The notes beneath the pieces are model-generated. The model was not told where the DNA came from. It saw only the letters and a program-made list of their open reading frames with translations, and searched no databases. From Parietaria judaica (lineage: Eukaryota > Streptophyta > Magnoliopsida > Rosales > Urticaceae), in assembly GCA_954871525.1 (NCBI GenBank), contig OX940871.1:25022586-25086585 (forward strand): a stretch of DNA of 64,000 nucleotides. The letters run 5' to 3'. Positions 47,513 through 58,498 of the stretch are shown one piece after another (position 1 is the stretch's first letter; every line of letters starts with the position of its first letter). A program made the translations under genes and the position numbers.

Positions 47513-47981
47513 GGGTTAATGACGGTAAAAATACTTAAAGTTTGGTCAAAGAACCTCTCGGGTACCCAAAATTTAAAAGTGGTGGCAAAAATACACAAAG
47601 TCACATTTGGGGAGTTGACCACTTCATTCTTGTAATGCCATTAACTTACCCAATAACTTTGGCCACGTGGAAAAATCTGTTTCGTTAAGTGTAATCATTA
47701 GAGGTTCAATTAGTTGTATTAAATAGTATTACTTAGGGGTTTAATTCGCTGCTTTCTCGTAAACGAGGCTGATGTGGGCTTGTCAACGTGAAAAAAATTG
47801 TTCTGTCGGCAACCCACGTTTGTCCGCGTGGTCAGAGTTAACATGTAAATTAACGGTGTTACGAGATTGGAGTGGTCAACTCCCCAAATATGACTTTGGA
47901 TATTTTTACCACCATTTTTAAACTTTGAGTACCCGAGAGGTTCTTTGACCAAACTTTGGGTATTTTTGCCATCATTAACCC
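47513..47981. mobile_element. MULE-type MITE, 469 bp, perfect TSD, just upstream of the asparaginase gene
   Basis: Ends GGGTTAATGACGGTAAAAAT and inverse ATTTTTGCCATCATTAACCC, with perfect 9-bp TSD TTTATTTTA (47504-47512 and 47982-47990). Long inner arms face each other (GGGGAGTTGACCACTTCATT against GGAGTGGTCAACTCCCC). Nearly the same length and sequence as 55751-56220, so the two share a recent common ancestor. Its right end lies 101 bp upstream of the asparaginase ATG. Confidence 0.95.
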
Positions 47982-48004
47982 TTTATTTTATAAAAGACAC
48001 GCTC

Positions 48005-48035
48005 TCTGTAACTATATATATATATACACGTCAGG
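48005..48035 (+). promoter_or_regulatory. Probable TATA region of the asparaginase gene
   Basis: CTATATATATATATACACG lies about 50-70 bp before the ATG and directly after the MITE. The position suits a core promoter with a short leader. Inferred from position and sequence only. Confidence 0.45.
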
Positions 48036-48082
48036 AAACCAAGCGTAACACTCGGCAAGAAAGGATTAGCGAAGAGGATCCA

Positions 48083-50081
48083 ATGGGGTGGGCAATAGCG
48101 TTGCACGGCGGAGGCGGAGGCATCCCGCTTAATCTGCCGGCGGAGAGGCTCCTGCCCGGCGAGGAAGGCCTGCGCCAAAGCCTTGCCGTCGGTGTCCACG
48201 CCCTCAAAGCCGGGAAGTCTGCCTTGGACGTCGTCGAACTTGTGGTACTTCTCCGGATTCACGTGTTCGTTAACTTGTTTTAATCAGGGTAACTACGGCG
48301 AGTTACTATCGAGCATGTTGTTCACTTCATTGTTTCTGATCAGGTCCGCGAGCTAGAGAATCATCCGCACTTCAACGCCGGCAGAGGATCGGTGCTGACC
48401 AGCGAAGGCACGGTCGAGATGGATGCTTGCATTATGGACGGGACGACCAAGCAATGCGGCGCCGTTTCGGGTGTTAAGACGGTGGCCAACGCCGTGTCTC
48501 TGGCGCGGCTGGTCATGGAGAAGACCCCGCACATCTACCTCGGATTCCACGGAGCAGAAGCCTTTGCTAGGGAACAGGTGAGCTTCAAGTTTTTTGGCTG
48601 GTTTCTGAACTCATTCACACAGTATAGATTTATGTGACAGTCTACTATCATTATTTCTCTGAATAAAACAAAGAAAAAGAAGACCGAATCTGAGACGCCC
48701 GATGATCGAATTTTATTGGTATTACCGACGGATGATAGGTATACGAACATATGATTTGTACGATTTCAAAAACCGATAACCGAGTTGGCTGATCATATTT
48801 TTATGGGTATACTACCGGCGGGTGTTTCGTAGAATCATAATATTTAGAAATATTCATGATTTATAAATAAAAATATTTAAAAAAATATGCTATTTACTTG
48901 TTTCTATTAAAGGTTACGATTTAATCAACTTTTCCGCCTAAAATTTTGAATTTTTCCAGTTAGAATTAGTTTTGTATTTTCTATAGTCTTGGGTGTTACG
49001 GATTTTTATTGGGTTTTCGCCAGGTTTTGCTATACCTAAAGGGGTTTTCGTATAATTTATACCGAAATGTTGGATTTTTGCGGGTTTTCGAGAAGGTCTG
49101 ATCGGCTTTCGTAGTGTGGATAAAACTGTATGTAGAGAAGGGGTGTTTATAGAAATGATTGTGGTTTAAGTGATGTCAGGGTGTTGAGAGTGTAGATCAA
49201 AGCTATTTCATCACACCGGAGAATGTCGAAAGGCTCAGGCAAGCCAAAGAGGCCAACCGGACACAGGTACTTCATCTCTCCGTTATGGTCCATCCTCAAC
49301 TAGGGTCGTAATATGTAAATTCGCACCTGAACCGGATTTGCTTTTAAAGAACCGTAACCTGTTAAAATATGATTCGGTTTCTGGGTTAAAAAAACCCGGA
49401 ACCCGGATAGTTGGTTCCTAAAACCTGTTTTGACACCTTTTAAAACCGGATGTGGGTTTGACTTTCTAAAACCCGGATTCTGGATTCGGGTTATAAGTTT
49501 GGCACAACAAAAAATAACTGGTTTTTGGACCCGGTTTCACCGGTATCCTGAACAATGCTTCTACTCTTATTTGACTGAATTTGTTCATATTCGCAAATTA
49601 CACACAGCTCGATTACACACAACCTACTCCGAGAACTCCCAAGGATGTGAACCTTATTGAAAACGGAGACAGCCAAGGCACAGTCGGTTGTGTTGCGGTT
49701 GACACACACGGGAACGTAGCCGCAGCCACCTCCACCGGCGGGCTCGTCAACAAATGGCCCGGACGGATTGGCGACTCGCCCATCGTCGGGGCCGGCACGT
49801 ATGCCAACGAGCTCTGTGCAGTCTCGGCCACAGGGCAAGGTGAGCCCCTTATCCGTGCCACCATTGCGAGAGATGCGGCGGCCCTCATGGAGTATAAAGG
49901 TCTATCGCTGAAGGAAGCGGCAGAATACGCCATGGAGAGGCTCCCGGCGAGAACTGGGGGAGTCGTCGCTGTGTCGGCCGCGGGAGAGGTCGCGATGCCG
50001 TTTAACACGGCCGGCATGTTCCGAGCCTGCGCTACGGAGGATGGACGCTCGGAGATAGCGATATGGTCTTCTTCCATGTAG
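48083..50081 (+). CDS. ASPGA1: Isoaspartyl peptidase / L-asparaginase (plant type, Ntn-hydrolase), 4 exons
   Basis: Exons 48083-48244, 48344-48577, 49180-49266 and 49608-50081, all in phase 0, give 318 residues, the usual length for plant-type asparaginases (about 315-325). The enzyme splits asparagine to aspartate and ammonia and removes N-terminal beta-aspartyl residues. It is made as a precursor that cleaves itself before a Thr; here that is Thr186 in [15 protein letters not shown]. Other family blocks are ALHGGGGG near the start, [61 protein letters not shown] with GAGTYA, and [24 protein letters not shown]. All key residues I know are present, so it is likely active. The third intron holds CCGG-rich transposon-like DNA (about 49305-49550). 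A MITE sits just upstream and a dead partial copy downstream. Confidence 0.96.
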
Positions 50082-50854
50082 GGTTTGGATGGTAGTGTGA
50101 TATGATGTGAACCCCACTGAGTGTAACCGGACACAAGAACACTTCTTGTAGCATGATTAGGCTGATTTTGCGCTTGCCCCTGGTTTTGGGGAACGAAGCT
50201 GATCGCAATGCTATTCGAACTAGCTTTTTTTTAGCTTCATTTTGCTTGTTTATAGTTTCTGAAAATGGACCCAACAACGCCTTTATTTGTTGGTACTCGT
50301 GCCCGGATCCCCAACAGGCCGTCAAGGTGGTTGGTATGTGACGCAGCGGAAAAATAGAAAGATCAGGGGCCGATTTTCAAACAACAAAAGATGGGGAATG
50401 CTACTGATATTCGAACTCGATTGATTATTCGCGCACGAATACGTATCCGATCGGAGAACCTTATTCGCGCACAAATGCCAGACTCGGGCCATCCAATCAC
50501 CACTGATTCGCACGAACACCGGCTCTCGGTTATCAAAATTGAAGTTTCATTTCATTCATCCCTCTTTTACAATCCCTCTTTTACAAGACAACAATTGGTG
50601 CTTAATGCTTATATAGTGCACCCACCAAACCTTTGGGCGAAAATGACATGACAACAAAATAAACAGCAACGTCAGCAATTAAAAAAGACGAAAAATAAAG
50701 ACGAAAAAGTTACACAAGTCCGCTCAAAATACAACATTTTTTTCGGCCTCTAGAGTGCAGTTCCGGGCAGGAATTCTCCCGTCATCTTGTAGTCAACGTC
50801 CCCAGCTTCGATCCAGTATCTAGAATGCAAATTGAACGCTCAAGTAGAAAACTA
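50082..50854. other. 3' flank of the asparaginase gene and spacer to its partial copy
   Basis: No other coding region recognised. The open frames on both strands (50032-50651) have no recognisable domain. Confidence 0.5.
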
Positions 50855-51512
50855 TGGCCGGTTTAGTCATGGAAAAGACTCCTCAGATCTGTCTCGGATT
50901 AGATGGTTTCTGCCTTCGCCGGGGAACTAGTCAGTTTCATGTTTAATCTTCCATAGATCTTTTGTTATAGAAAAACTAACGATTCTGGTCATATGGAAGG
51001 GTGTCAAGAATGCAGATCCAAGCTATTTCATCACACAGCAAAATGTCGAAAGGCTCGAGCAAGCGAGAGAAGCGCATAGAACGCAGGTACTTCGAAACTC
51101 CCAAAAAAAAAAAAAATACAACGTTAACTCTCGTAACACCGAAAAATTGAAAAGAATTCCACACGCTTGATTACACACAACCCACCCAGAAAACTCCAAA
51201 GGAAGAGAGCCTGATTGAAAACGGAGACAGAAAGGGAACAGTGGGGCATGATTGAAAACGAGTCTTCCACCGGACGACTTGTCAACAAACTGGCGACATG
51301 CCAATTGTCGGTGTCAGAACCTAAACTGACAAGCTCTGTGCGGTCTCTGCCATAGAATGCGTCGTCGAGTCGAACCCAACTAGCACGACGGGCCTCCTCG
51401 CCCTGTTGGCCTCAGGAGTCGTTGCGATGACGTTAATTGTGGCCAGCGTGCTCCGAGCCTGCCCACAGAAGATGGGCACTCGGAGATCGCGATATGGCGC
51501 TCTTCCATATAG
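50855..51512 (+). pseudogene. Decayed partial tandem copy of the asparaginase gene (exons 2-4)
   Basis: Remnants appear in the same order as the intact gene. The end of exon 2 is GLVMEKTPQICLG (from 50857). Exon 3 (about 51004-51086) reads NADPSYFITQQNVERLEQARE and ends HRTQ before a GT donor. Exon 4 (from about 51167) starts LDYTQPTQKTPKEESLIENG and loses frame soon after the catalytic-Thr region (RKGTVGH). The end still shows the family's EIAIWRSSI-type tail with a TAG stop at 51510-51512. Large deletions and stops make it non-functional. It matches the neighbour closely enough to be a tandem duplicate, with the 5' part missing. Confidence 0.9.
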
Positions 51513-52316
51513 GTTTGGTGAAAAAGCACATCATGTCTTGGAAATGATTATGTTAGGTTAGTTAGTTTTGGTATCCCTATTTGTATATCTTTAGTGTCTT
51601 TCTGTTATCACGGTTCTCTTTCGTCACGAAAAATAATATTAACAAATTTTAGACAAGGTTAAAAGACGAGTGACTACCGTAAGACAGTTGTGCAATTTTG
51701 TTTTGCCAACAGACTCGGACTATGAGTAATTCGTTTGAATGTCAATTCAGATTCAAATCTATCGTTGACAAACGAAAGATTCCAATCAAACAATATGAAG
51801 AACGCTGTTAGTAATACGACTATAGTATAGAAGAACCCTAAAAAACTCTGCAATTGCATAGTCTGCGAATCTAAACCAACATAATTTAATACAAAATTAC
51901 AGCTCTAAAATATAATTATTACTTTCGAAAACATACAGCGCCAGAATCGTAAATGACAGAATTTTCTAACAGGGGAAAAGAAAAGGAAAAATTGTATACT
52001 TGTAACATAGCTTAACTTTGAAATCAGCTGATAATTATTACAAAAATGAAAAATGGCTACACAAATAGTTGTACATTGGCTAAACCAGCCAAAAATGACT
52101 CCCATTTCCTTGTTCTAGTACACTTTCAAAACTCTCTAAGTGTATAAAAAATAAATATTTTTCCGTTCTTCGTGAAAATGCTATGTTGTAAAGAAAACAA
52201 AAAAAGGAGAGAGTGAAAATTTTCTACTTCTGACTACAAACAATGACTCGATCCGATCCCAGTTCATAAATTTAAAAACGTATCCCCGATCATGTGAAAG
52301 TAAGTAAGATCGCATT
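51513..52316. other. Convergent 3' flanks (asparaginase copy and GAUT11)
   Basis: AT-rich, no coding region. The part near 52130-52316 is probably the 3' UTR of GAUT11 on the minus strand. Confidence 0.5.
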
Positions 52317-54487
52317 TCAACTCAAGACACAATCTCTGATGTAAGGATGGCTCCGATTTACGTACCGTTCCCAGAGAGGCTTGTACCGTCCGATCCCGAG
52401 CCTCAGCCATGGTTTCATGTTCCCGTTGTAGTGGATCACGGCCCCACTCTCTATCATTCGGTTGTCAATGTTAACATCGTATCCCAATCCCAACACGTGC
52501 CATCTCCGATCGAGCGGTTCTGTTAGACCGTAGAATGTCAGAAGCCCCGGAGCCAGCGTGCCGAGCTTCCAGAGGGTATTGTCGTTATTCAGCTCCCGCC
52601 AGTAGTGATACCTAGCGGTGACGTTCTCTCTCCTCCACGCGATTAGGTCAAATACGTTCATCCCAAACGCCCATCCACATGCTTGGGGATCTATCTTCGT
52701 GCTAATTACCGAGTGTGAGAAATTTAGATACTTGTAGAAACGGTGATACGCTTCGAGGCAAGTCTCCACGGCCCCGTTCACATTCCCGTGAAGATCCAAC
52801 GAGAAGAGCGGCGTTAGATCCTTTTGAACAACAACGTCATCATCAAGAAAAATGATCTTTTCGAGCTGAGGGTATATCTGTGGGACATAAAACCTCAGGT
52901 GATTCAGCAACGACACGTGCTTCGGGTTCTGGAATTTGGGCTCCATGTCTGGGTCTTGGTGGAAAATCTGAGGATAGTAAGAAGCGTTCAGCCATGAGAA
53001 TTCATCAACGTTCTGCACTTCAATCATTGATCCCTTGAAGTCGTTGCTTAAGAACCAAGCTTGCATCGCGCCGTAGCTAATCCCATTCGTGACGATGTGG
53101 AAAACGAGCTGCTTTGGGTGTTCGGCGTTAGAAACCGTTGAATTGACAACAACTGAAGTTGCCTGTAAATTATCAGAAAATATGCAAAAATGGTATAAAT
53201 TATTATCCACAAGCCTTGGAGAGTTTCTCTCCTCGGTCTCAAGCTCACGAAGAGATGGCTTTTCGAGCCAATCCGAAGTAAGCTTGATATTCAAACAATG
53301 GAGGCTTTTGGTCAACGCTTTGGCTACTTGTTGACCAAAAACTGTGCTCTGAGCCGTAGCTGCCTTAGCTCGTTCTTCGAGAGCTTGAATGTGAGATTTC
53401 ATCGTCATTATCGTCGTAGCAACATCGTAGTGGGCGTCTTGCGCTTTAAATATAAGAGAAGATAAGCTTTTGATGATCGGTTCTGCCTCTTCGAGTGTTA
53501 TGGGGTCGCCTCTCATGGCGGCTTTTGAGAGCAAAAGCTGACTGTTTCTGATCTTAGAGCTGAGCTGCCAAGCGAGGTGGAGGTTGTTATGCTCTTTGGC
53601 AATGATTAAATACGCTTTGGCCAGTGTGATCTGTTCCGCCAATTGCCGGGAAAACGAAGTGGCACTTAATATTTCTTGAGTGAAGTTGAAATCTTCACGA
53701 GCAACCTCTCCGATTTGCGAGTTCTTCTCCTGGAACAAAGAGGTCGAATATTATTTCACGAATATAATATATATTCTTATTATATAGTTCTACAATCATT
53801 CCTTTTTTCACCGAACAACACAACGAAACACCCCGCAAAAGACAGTTCAGACGCTTCGAAGCAATTGCAAATGATTGAATTTCATTTTTCCTAAATCCTA
53901 AATAAAATAAAATGTTCATACTCATCAAACAGATTTACCAGATCCGAGTCTCGAATCTCTAACCCCTCGTATAGCATACATTCTGCAGGAATTTCCAAAG
54001 TACGGAACCTTCGAATTAGACTCCGATAAACCTTACAGATTCCGCAACGCAATATTTTCGTACAAGGACCCAACGAGAAAACGTAAATGAAGAACGATCT
54101 AACATCGGATTTTATCCCTACCATACAGGAAATCGATAAGATAAAAGCGAAAATCGCCTTCTCCCTGTGAAGTTTCTCATCAGGAAGATGCATAATTCAT
54201 CGCAAAAACCTCACACAAAAGGTACTACAGTCAATCCAAACAACAGATTCCCAATCCCAGCAACATCAACAATGGCGACGATCACGAAACACTCACTCCA
54301 ATCAAATCAAATCGAACAAAAACAAAGCTGAAGTACCGACCAGGGAAGGCGGCTCGAGCCGATCTTCATTGTGGTTATGGTGGAGCACGAACAAGAGCAA
54401 TCCAGCAACGGAGAAGAGCCCGAGAAGCGCCCAGATCCAATTCGGAAACCGCCGCCGTCGCCGGAACTCGGCCCCGCGCCGCCGCAT
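52317..54487 (-). CDS. GAUT11: Galacturonosyltransferase, GAUT11 type (GT8), 2 exons
   Basis: Exon 1 is 54487-54341 and exon 2 is 53729-52317, joined in phase 0 (...EPPSL|EKNSQIG...), giving about 519 residues; an in-frame ATG at 54502 would add five. GAUT proteins are Golgi type II membrane enzymes that transfer galacturonic acid from UDP-GalA onto pectin chains. The basic N-terminus (MRRRGAEFRRRRR) and one membrane helix (about 17-35) are followed by a stem with SFSRQLAEQITLAKAYLIIA and LHLAWQLSSKIR, then the GT8 domain: NLYHFCIFSDN, LNHLRFYVPQIYPQLEKIIF, LDDDVVVQKDL with the metal-binding Asp cluster (about 344-348), CGWAFGMNVFDL and HYNGNMKPW (about 482-490). The loop after WLNASYYPQ is short by roughly 20 residues against GAUT11 as I remember it. 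The paralogue assignment is also from memory. Confidence 0.94.
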
Positions 54488-54502
54488 CTCTCGGCCAAGC
54501 AA

Positions 54503-55327
54503 TTCAATTCGCCACCGACATCTCCAACCGATTCAAGCCACGCAAAGAAGCCTGACAGTGCAAATCTCAAGAGCTCGAAATCCTCTGCGAATCAGCTCAT
54601 GAAGGTCTTGAGATCCGGAAACTGATCGGGGACGACGGTGATCTGCGAGCTGCGAGTGTATCTATCGGTGTAGTAAATGTGGAGATTCTGTGTGTATAAA
54701 TGAATTTATTATTATATATAAATTCGAGGTTTAATCTCGCGAATGTGGAAAGTTTGTTATTCATTTCAACGTGACAAGGGACAAAAAAAACAAGTGAGAT
54801 GTAAATAAATAAATAATAAATAATAATTTGCAAGGCATAAAGTGGAAGTATTTATTTAGGTGAAAGAAATGGAGAAACACCTTTAAAAATCAGGACAGAC
54901 TTAAAGAGAGCACCTTTTGAGTTTGGGACAGTTGAGTTGAGTTGAGTGAAGTGAACCTAGAGGCATCAACTGCTGAATAATATGCAATTATGTCATTTAC
55001 AACACTAGTCCACCATGTTATTTGTAAGTTTAAATATTTAGTGGTGACCGGCCCCGGATGGCGTCCGCCGGCCGTGCCACGGGTTTCACGGAAGCCATGG
55101 TCACGAGCCGGGCTAGTCCTATTCACAAAATTTTTGGATGATTGATCGCCCAAGAGCCTCCATAATAAATCATGATTTTGTATAGAAAATAAAAAATAAG
55201 AGTACATTCTGTCCTCATAAAAAAAACAAAAAATTATAGCAATTTAAACAAGTCTAATGCGAAAACCCTATTGGGCCGAGCCTTCCACGAGCTCCTGCGA
55301 TGGGGCGAAAGATAATCTCTATTGGAC
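54503..55327. other. Upstream region of GAUT11 and spacer
   Basis: On the minus strand, TTATATATAATAATAAATTC (about 54708-54727) is a candidate TATA region. A GC-rich patch at 55045-55115 (GGTGACCGGCCCCGGATGGC) stands out but is not assignable. No other gene seen. Confidence 0.4.
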
Positions 55328-55540
55328 TAGAGGTGTCAAGTGGGCTGCCCCGACCCACAACCCTTTAGGCCCGTCCACCATTGAACGAGGCGGGGCCCCG
55401 TTCAATGTACATGGCAGAATAGCTTTCAGAATAGTCGTCAAGGCTCACTCCCAACCCACAATATTACGGGATGAGGTGGGGCGAGCTTTTACAGGTTGCA
55501 TAAATTAAGTTTTTGGGTTTAGTTTTTGCGAGATGCTATA

Positions 55541-55583
<43 letters not shown>

Positions 55584-56476
55584 TACAACTATACTATTAT
55601 TGTTATAAATTATAGTGTCCCAAAATTTTGACTATACTATTTTATATTTTTATATTATTAAACTATTCCATTATTTGTAAAATATACTATTATATATTAC
55701 ACATAGTATACCGTACATAATTTATATTTTATAATCGACTATATTTATTAGGGTTAATGACGGCGAAAAATACTCAAAGTTTGGTCAAAGAACCCCTCGA
55801 GTACCCAAAGTTTAAAAGTGGTGGCAAAAATACCCAAAGTCATATTTGGGGAGTTGACCACTTTATTCTTGTAACGCCATTAACTTACCCATTAACTCTG
55901 GCCACGTGGAAAAATTTGTTTCGTTAAGTGTAATCATTAGAGGTTCAATTAGCTGTATTAAATAGTATTACTTAGGGGTTTCATTCGCTATTTTTTCGTA
56001 TACGAGGCTGATGTGGGCTCGTCAACGTGGAAAAACTTGTTCTGTCGGCAACCCATGTTTGTCTGCGTGGTCAGAGTTAACAGGTAAATTAACGGTGTTA
56101 CGAGATTGGAGTGGTCAACTCCCCAAATATGACTTTGGGTATTTTTACCACCATTTTTAAACTTTGCGTACCTAAGGGGTTCTTCGACCAAATTTTGGGT
56201 ATTTTTGCCATCATTAACCCTATTTATTATTTAATTAGGTCATTGGGCGGGTTGGCCACGGGGCATGTTTATATGGACTTTAAGGCGGACGGTGTAGGCA
56301 TCTTAACAAGGTGGGGTAGGTTAGGGCATGCCTATGAAAATATAACTCGGTGTGACCTTTTCGATAGGGACCGGTGCCCGACCCATAAAAATAATGGGCC
56401 GAGGCAAGGGAATCCCGCTTTTCACAAGTCGGGGTAGGTGGGTTTAGGCTGAGTCGGCCGGCCAATTTAACACCTA
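55328..56476. mobile_element. Probable hAT-like element with a nested MULE MITE
   Basis: The left end TAGAGGTGTCAAGTGGGC and right end (inverse) TAGGTGTTAAATTGGCCGGC resemble TAGGGGTG-type hAT termini. GGCCC/GGGGC-type motifs (TGCCCCGACCC, GGTCATTGGGCGGGTTGG, CGGCCGGCC) lie next to both. The flanks end TATTGGAC (left) and TATGTTGGAC (right), an imperfect TSD. The interior is split by a (TA)n tract (55542-55580) and by the complete MITE 55751-56220. No coding region. Confidence 0.5.
55751..56220. mobile_element. MULE-type MITE, 470 bp, perfect TSD
   Basis: Ends GGGTTAATGACGGCGAAAAA and inverse ATTTTTGCCATCATTAACCC, with perfect 9-bp TSD TATTTATTA (55742-55750, 56221-56229). Very similar along its whole length to 47513-47981, including the asymmetric centre GTTAAGTGTAATCATTAGAG. 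It is inserted inside the hAT-like element 55328-56476, so it is the younger of the two. Confidence 0.95.
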
Positions 56477-56484
56477 TATGTTGG

Positions 56485-57441
56485 ACTCTTTTATTGTATA
56501 TTGACATTAATTTAGCACAATAAAAGTATTACTCTAACTCTTTCTTGATTCAAACCCGTTATTTTTAATAAAATAAGATCTCCAACTATATTAATTTATA
56601 TAAAATGTATCCACTTGAACAAAACTAACAATTTTAGTCCTCTCCTCTTATGGCATATAGGTTCAACTCTCATTAACTTTAATTTTTTATATTTCTAGTA
56701 TTTATATTTCAAATCTTTAGTTTTAAAAATAAAGATTACTTTTCCAACATATTTCTATGATTTTTTTTATATATAAAAAAAAACAGAAATTACTAATTGT
56801 TATTGCAATTGCAAATTACCTTACCAAGTACTGTCGAGTGAACGCCTTAGCCGACAGCATAAGATTTGTGCTGTTTTTGGTGATTTGTAATATAACATCG
56901 CATTAAAGCACATGGATTGAAAATAAAATATTAAAGATATGTGTTGCAAATAACATTGTCCATATAATTCAATAGGAAAGTAATATCGTAAATATCGTCA
57001 CAACTTTTCTAATTCTTGTTCTCTCAATTTTTTTATTTTTTATTTACTTCTGATTCTAGATTTTTTTTATTATTTTTATGAAAAAAAAGAAGTATAAAAT
57101 CTAAATATTGAATAAACATTATTAAGATTAATTAAAAAATAAACTTAAATTCATTAAATTTAAAACATTTGATCTCCAATTTGATTTTTTATTTAAAAAA
57201 ATATATGTAGCGGTGTCTATAACACCATATTTACAATATATACTAGCATTAATAGGCGAGTTTGCAATATAAATCACACAAAGAACGAAGGATACAGTTC
57301 GTTCTTGAGGCATATGGCAAGTTTACTCTCGTGGACGGACGGAAGCTTCCGAATATGATATTTCGCCCCTAGCCAATGCGGCAACCCTGAGTCCGCCGGG
57401 CTGGAGTTACCATGGCCAAGTTTTCACAACTTGAGATCCTT
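56485..57441. other. AT-rich spacer
   Basis: No coding region recognised. A GC-richer patch at 57325-57420 (GCCAATGCGGCAACCC, CTGAGTCCGCCGGGCTGG) precedes the hAT element; its origin is unclear. Confidence 0.5.
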
Positions 57442-57449
57442 CAAATAAC

Positions 57450-58194
57450 TAGGGTGAAAGCGGGTCGGGTACCCGATTTTTTGCCATTCCCGGTACCCGG
57501 ATCCAGATTTCGGGTTTCTTGATATTGAAATTTAGATCCGAATTTTTTATTTTTTTTTTAATTCTGAAATCCGGATCCGGGTTAAAAACCGATTTTAGCA
57601 TTGAAAAACCGATTTTTAACCCGGATCCGGATTTCATGCAATTTTAATTTAAATTTTTTTGTGTGTAATAACCCAGATTTAAAAAAAAAAAACTTAAAAT
57701 AATTATAATCAAAGTTCATATATCATACTATATCTTAAACATCCACATCGCTAAACATAGTTAATCATCTTGCTACACATCCGGATTGCTATACATAGCA
57801 CAAAAAAACATCCGGATGGCTACAGATTCCTATACATAGCACAAAAATATTAAAAGACATTATTTTGGGCCAAATAAAATGACATCAATTTGTACTAAAA
57901 CATGACTAATCCACTTAGAGAAATAACGAGGTACTTTTTTGGGTAGAAAAATTCTAAATATTTTTATATATATATATATATATTTAATAAGCGGGTTTTA
58001 GTAACCTACTAACCGGGTTCCGGAGTTATTATTCTCTAAATCCGGGACCCGGCTCCGGTTTAATCCGGATGCGGGTTTTTTAGTAAACCGGTTCCAGTTT
58101 AACCCGGATTAATACGGTTTCGATTTTTTTAAAATGCAGATATGGTCCGGATGCGATTTTAAACCCACATTTCCGAGTTTTATTTACACCCCTA
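57450..58194. mobile_element. hAT-like non-autonomous element, 745 bp, perfect 8-bp TSD
   Basis: Left end TAGGGTGAAAGCGGGTCGGG, right end (inverse) TAGGGGTGTAAATAAAACTC, with perfect TSD CAAATAAC (57442-57449 and 58195-58202). Both subterminal zones (about 57465-57630 and 57985-58175) are packed with variants of ACCCGGATCC, AATCCGGATGCGGG and AAACCGGTT; the centre is plain AT-rich DNA. It has no coding capacity and is the best-defined member of the CCGG-rich group in this window. Confidence 0.92.
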
Positions 58195-58498
58195 CAAATA
58201 ACTTACTGCATTAGGAAATTAGAACTACCCCACAACATTGATAACTTGAGATGAGATCCTTCAAATAAAGTCTCTTAAGGGTCACTCATTGGCACGTGAC
58301 ATGTCGTCCTCTAGGCACTTACAATAAATGTTTTTCTTGGGGCTATTCCCTTTGACATTAATAAGTTGTTCATTCTTTGAAGTCAGTTTTATCATTCTTT
58401 TCAATGAGCATGCTAGGCTTTTAGAAATATAACAAATAGCTTTTGTGTTGGATAATTCTGTTTTTTTAGCTCCTATAAAATCTGTTGACGGGTAGATC

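Noticed and set aside
49581..50134. Opposite-strand frames over the asparaginase last exon
   Set aside because: The plus strand has the conserved enzyme blocks and correct splice phases; the minus frames are shadows.
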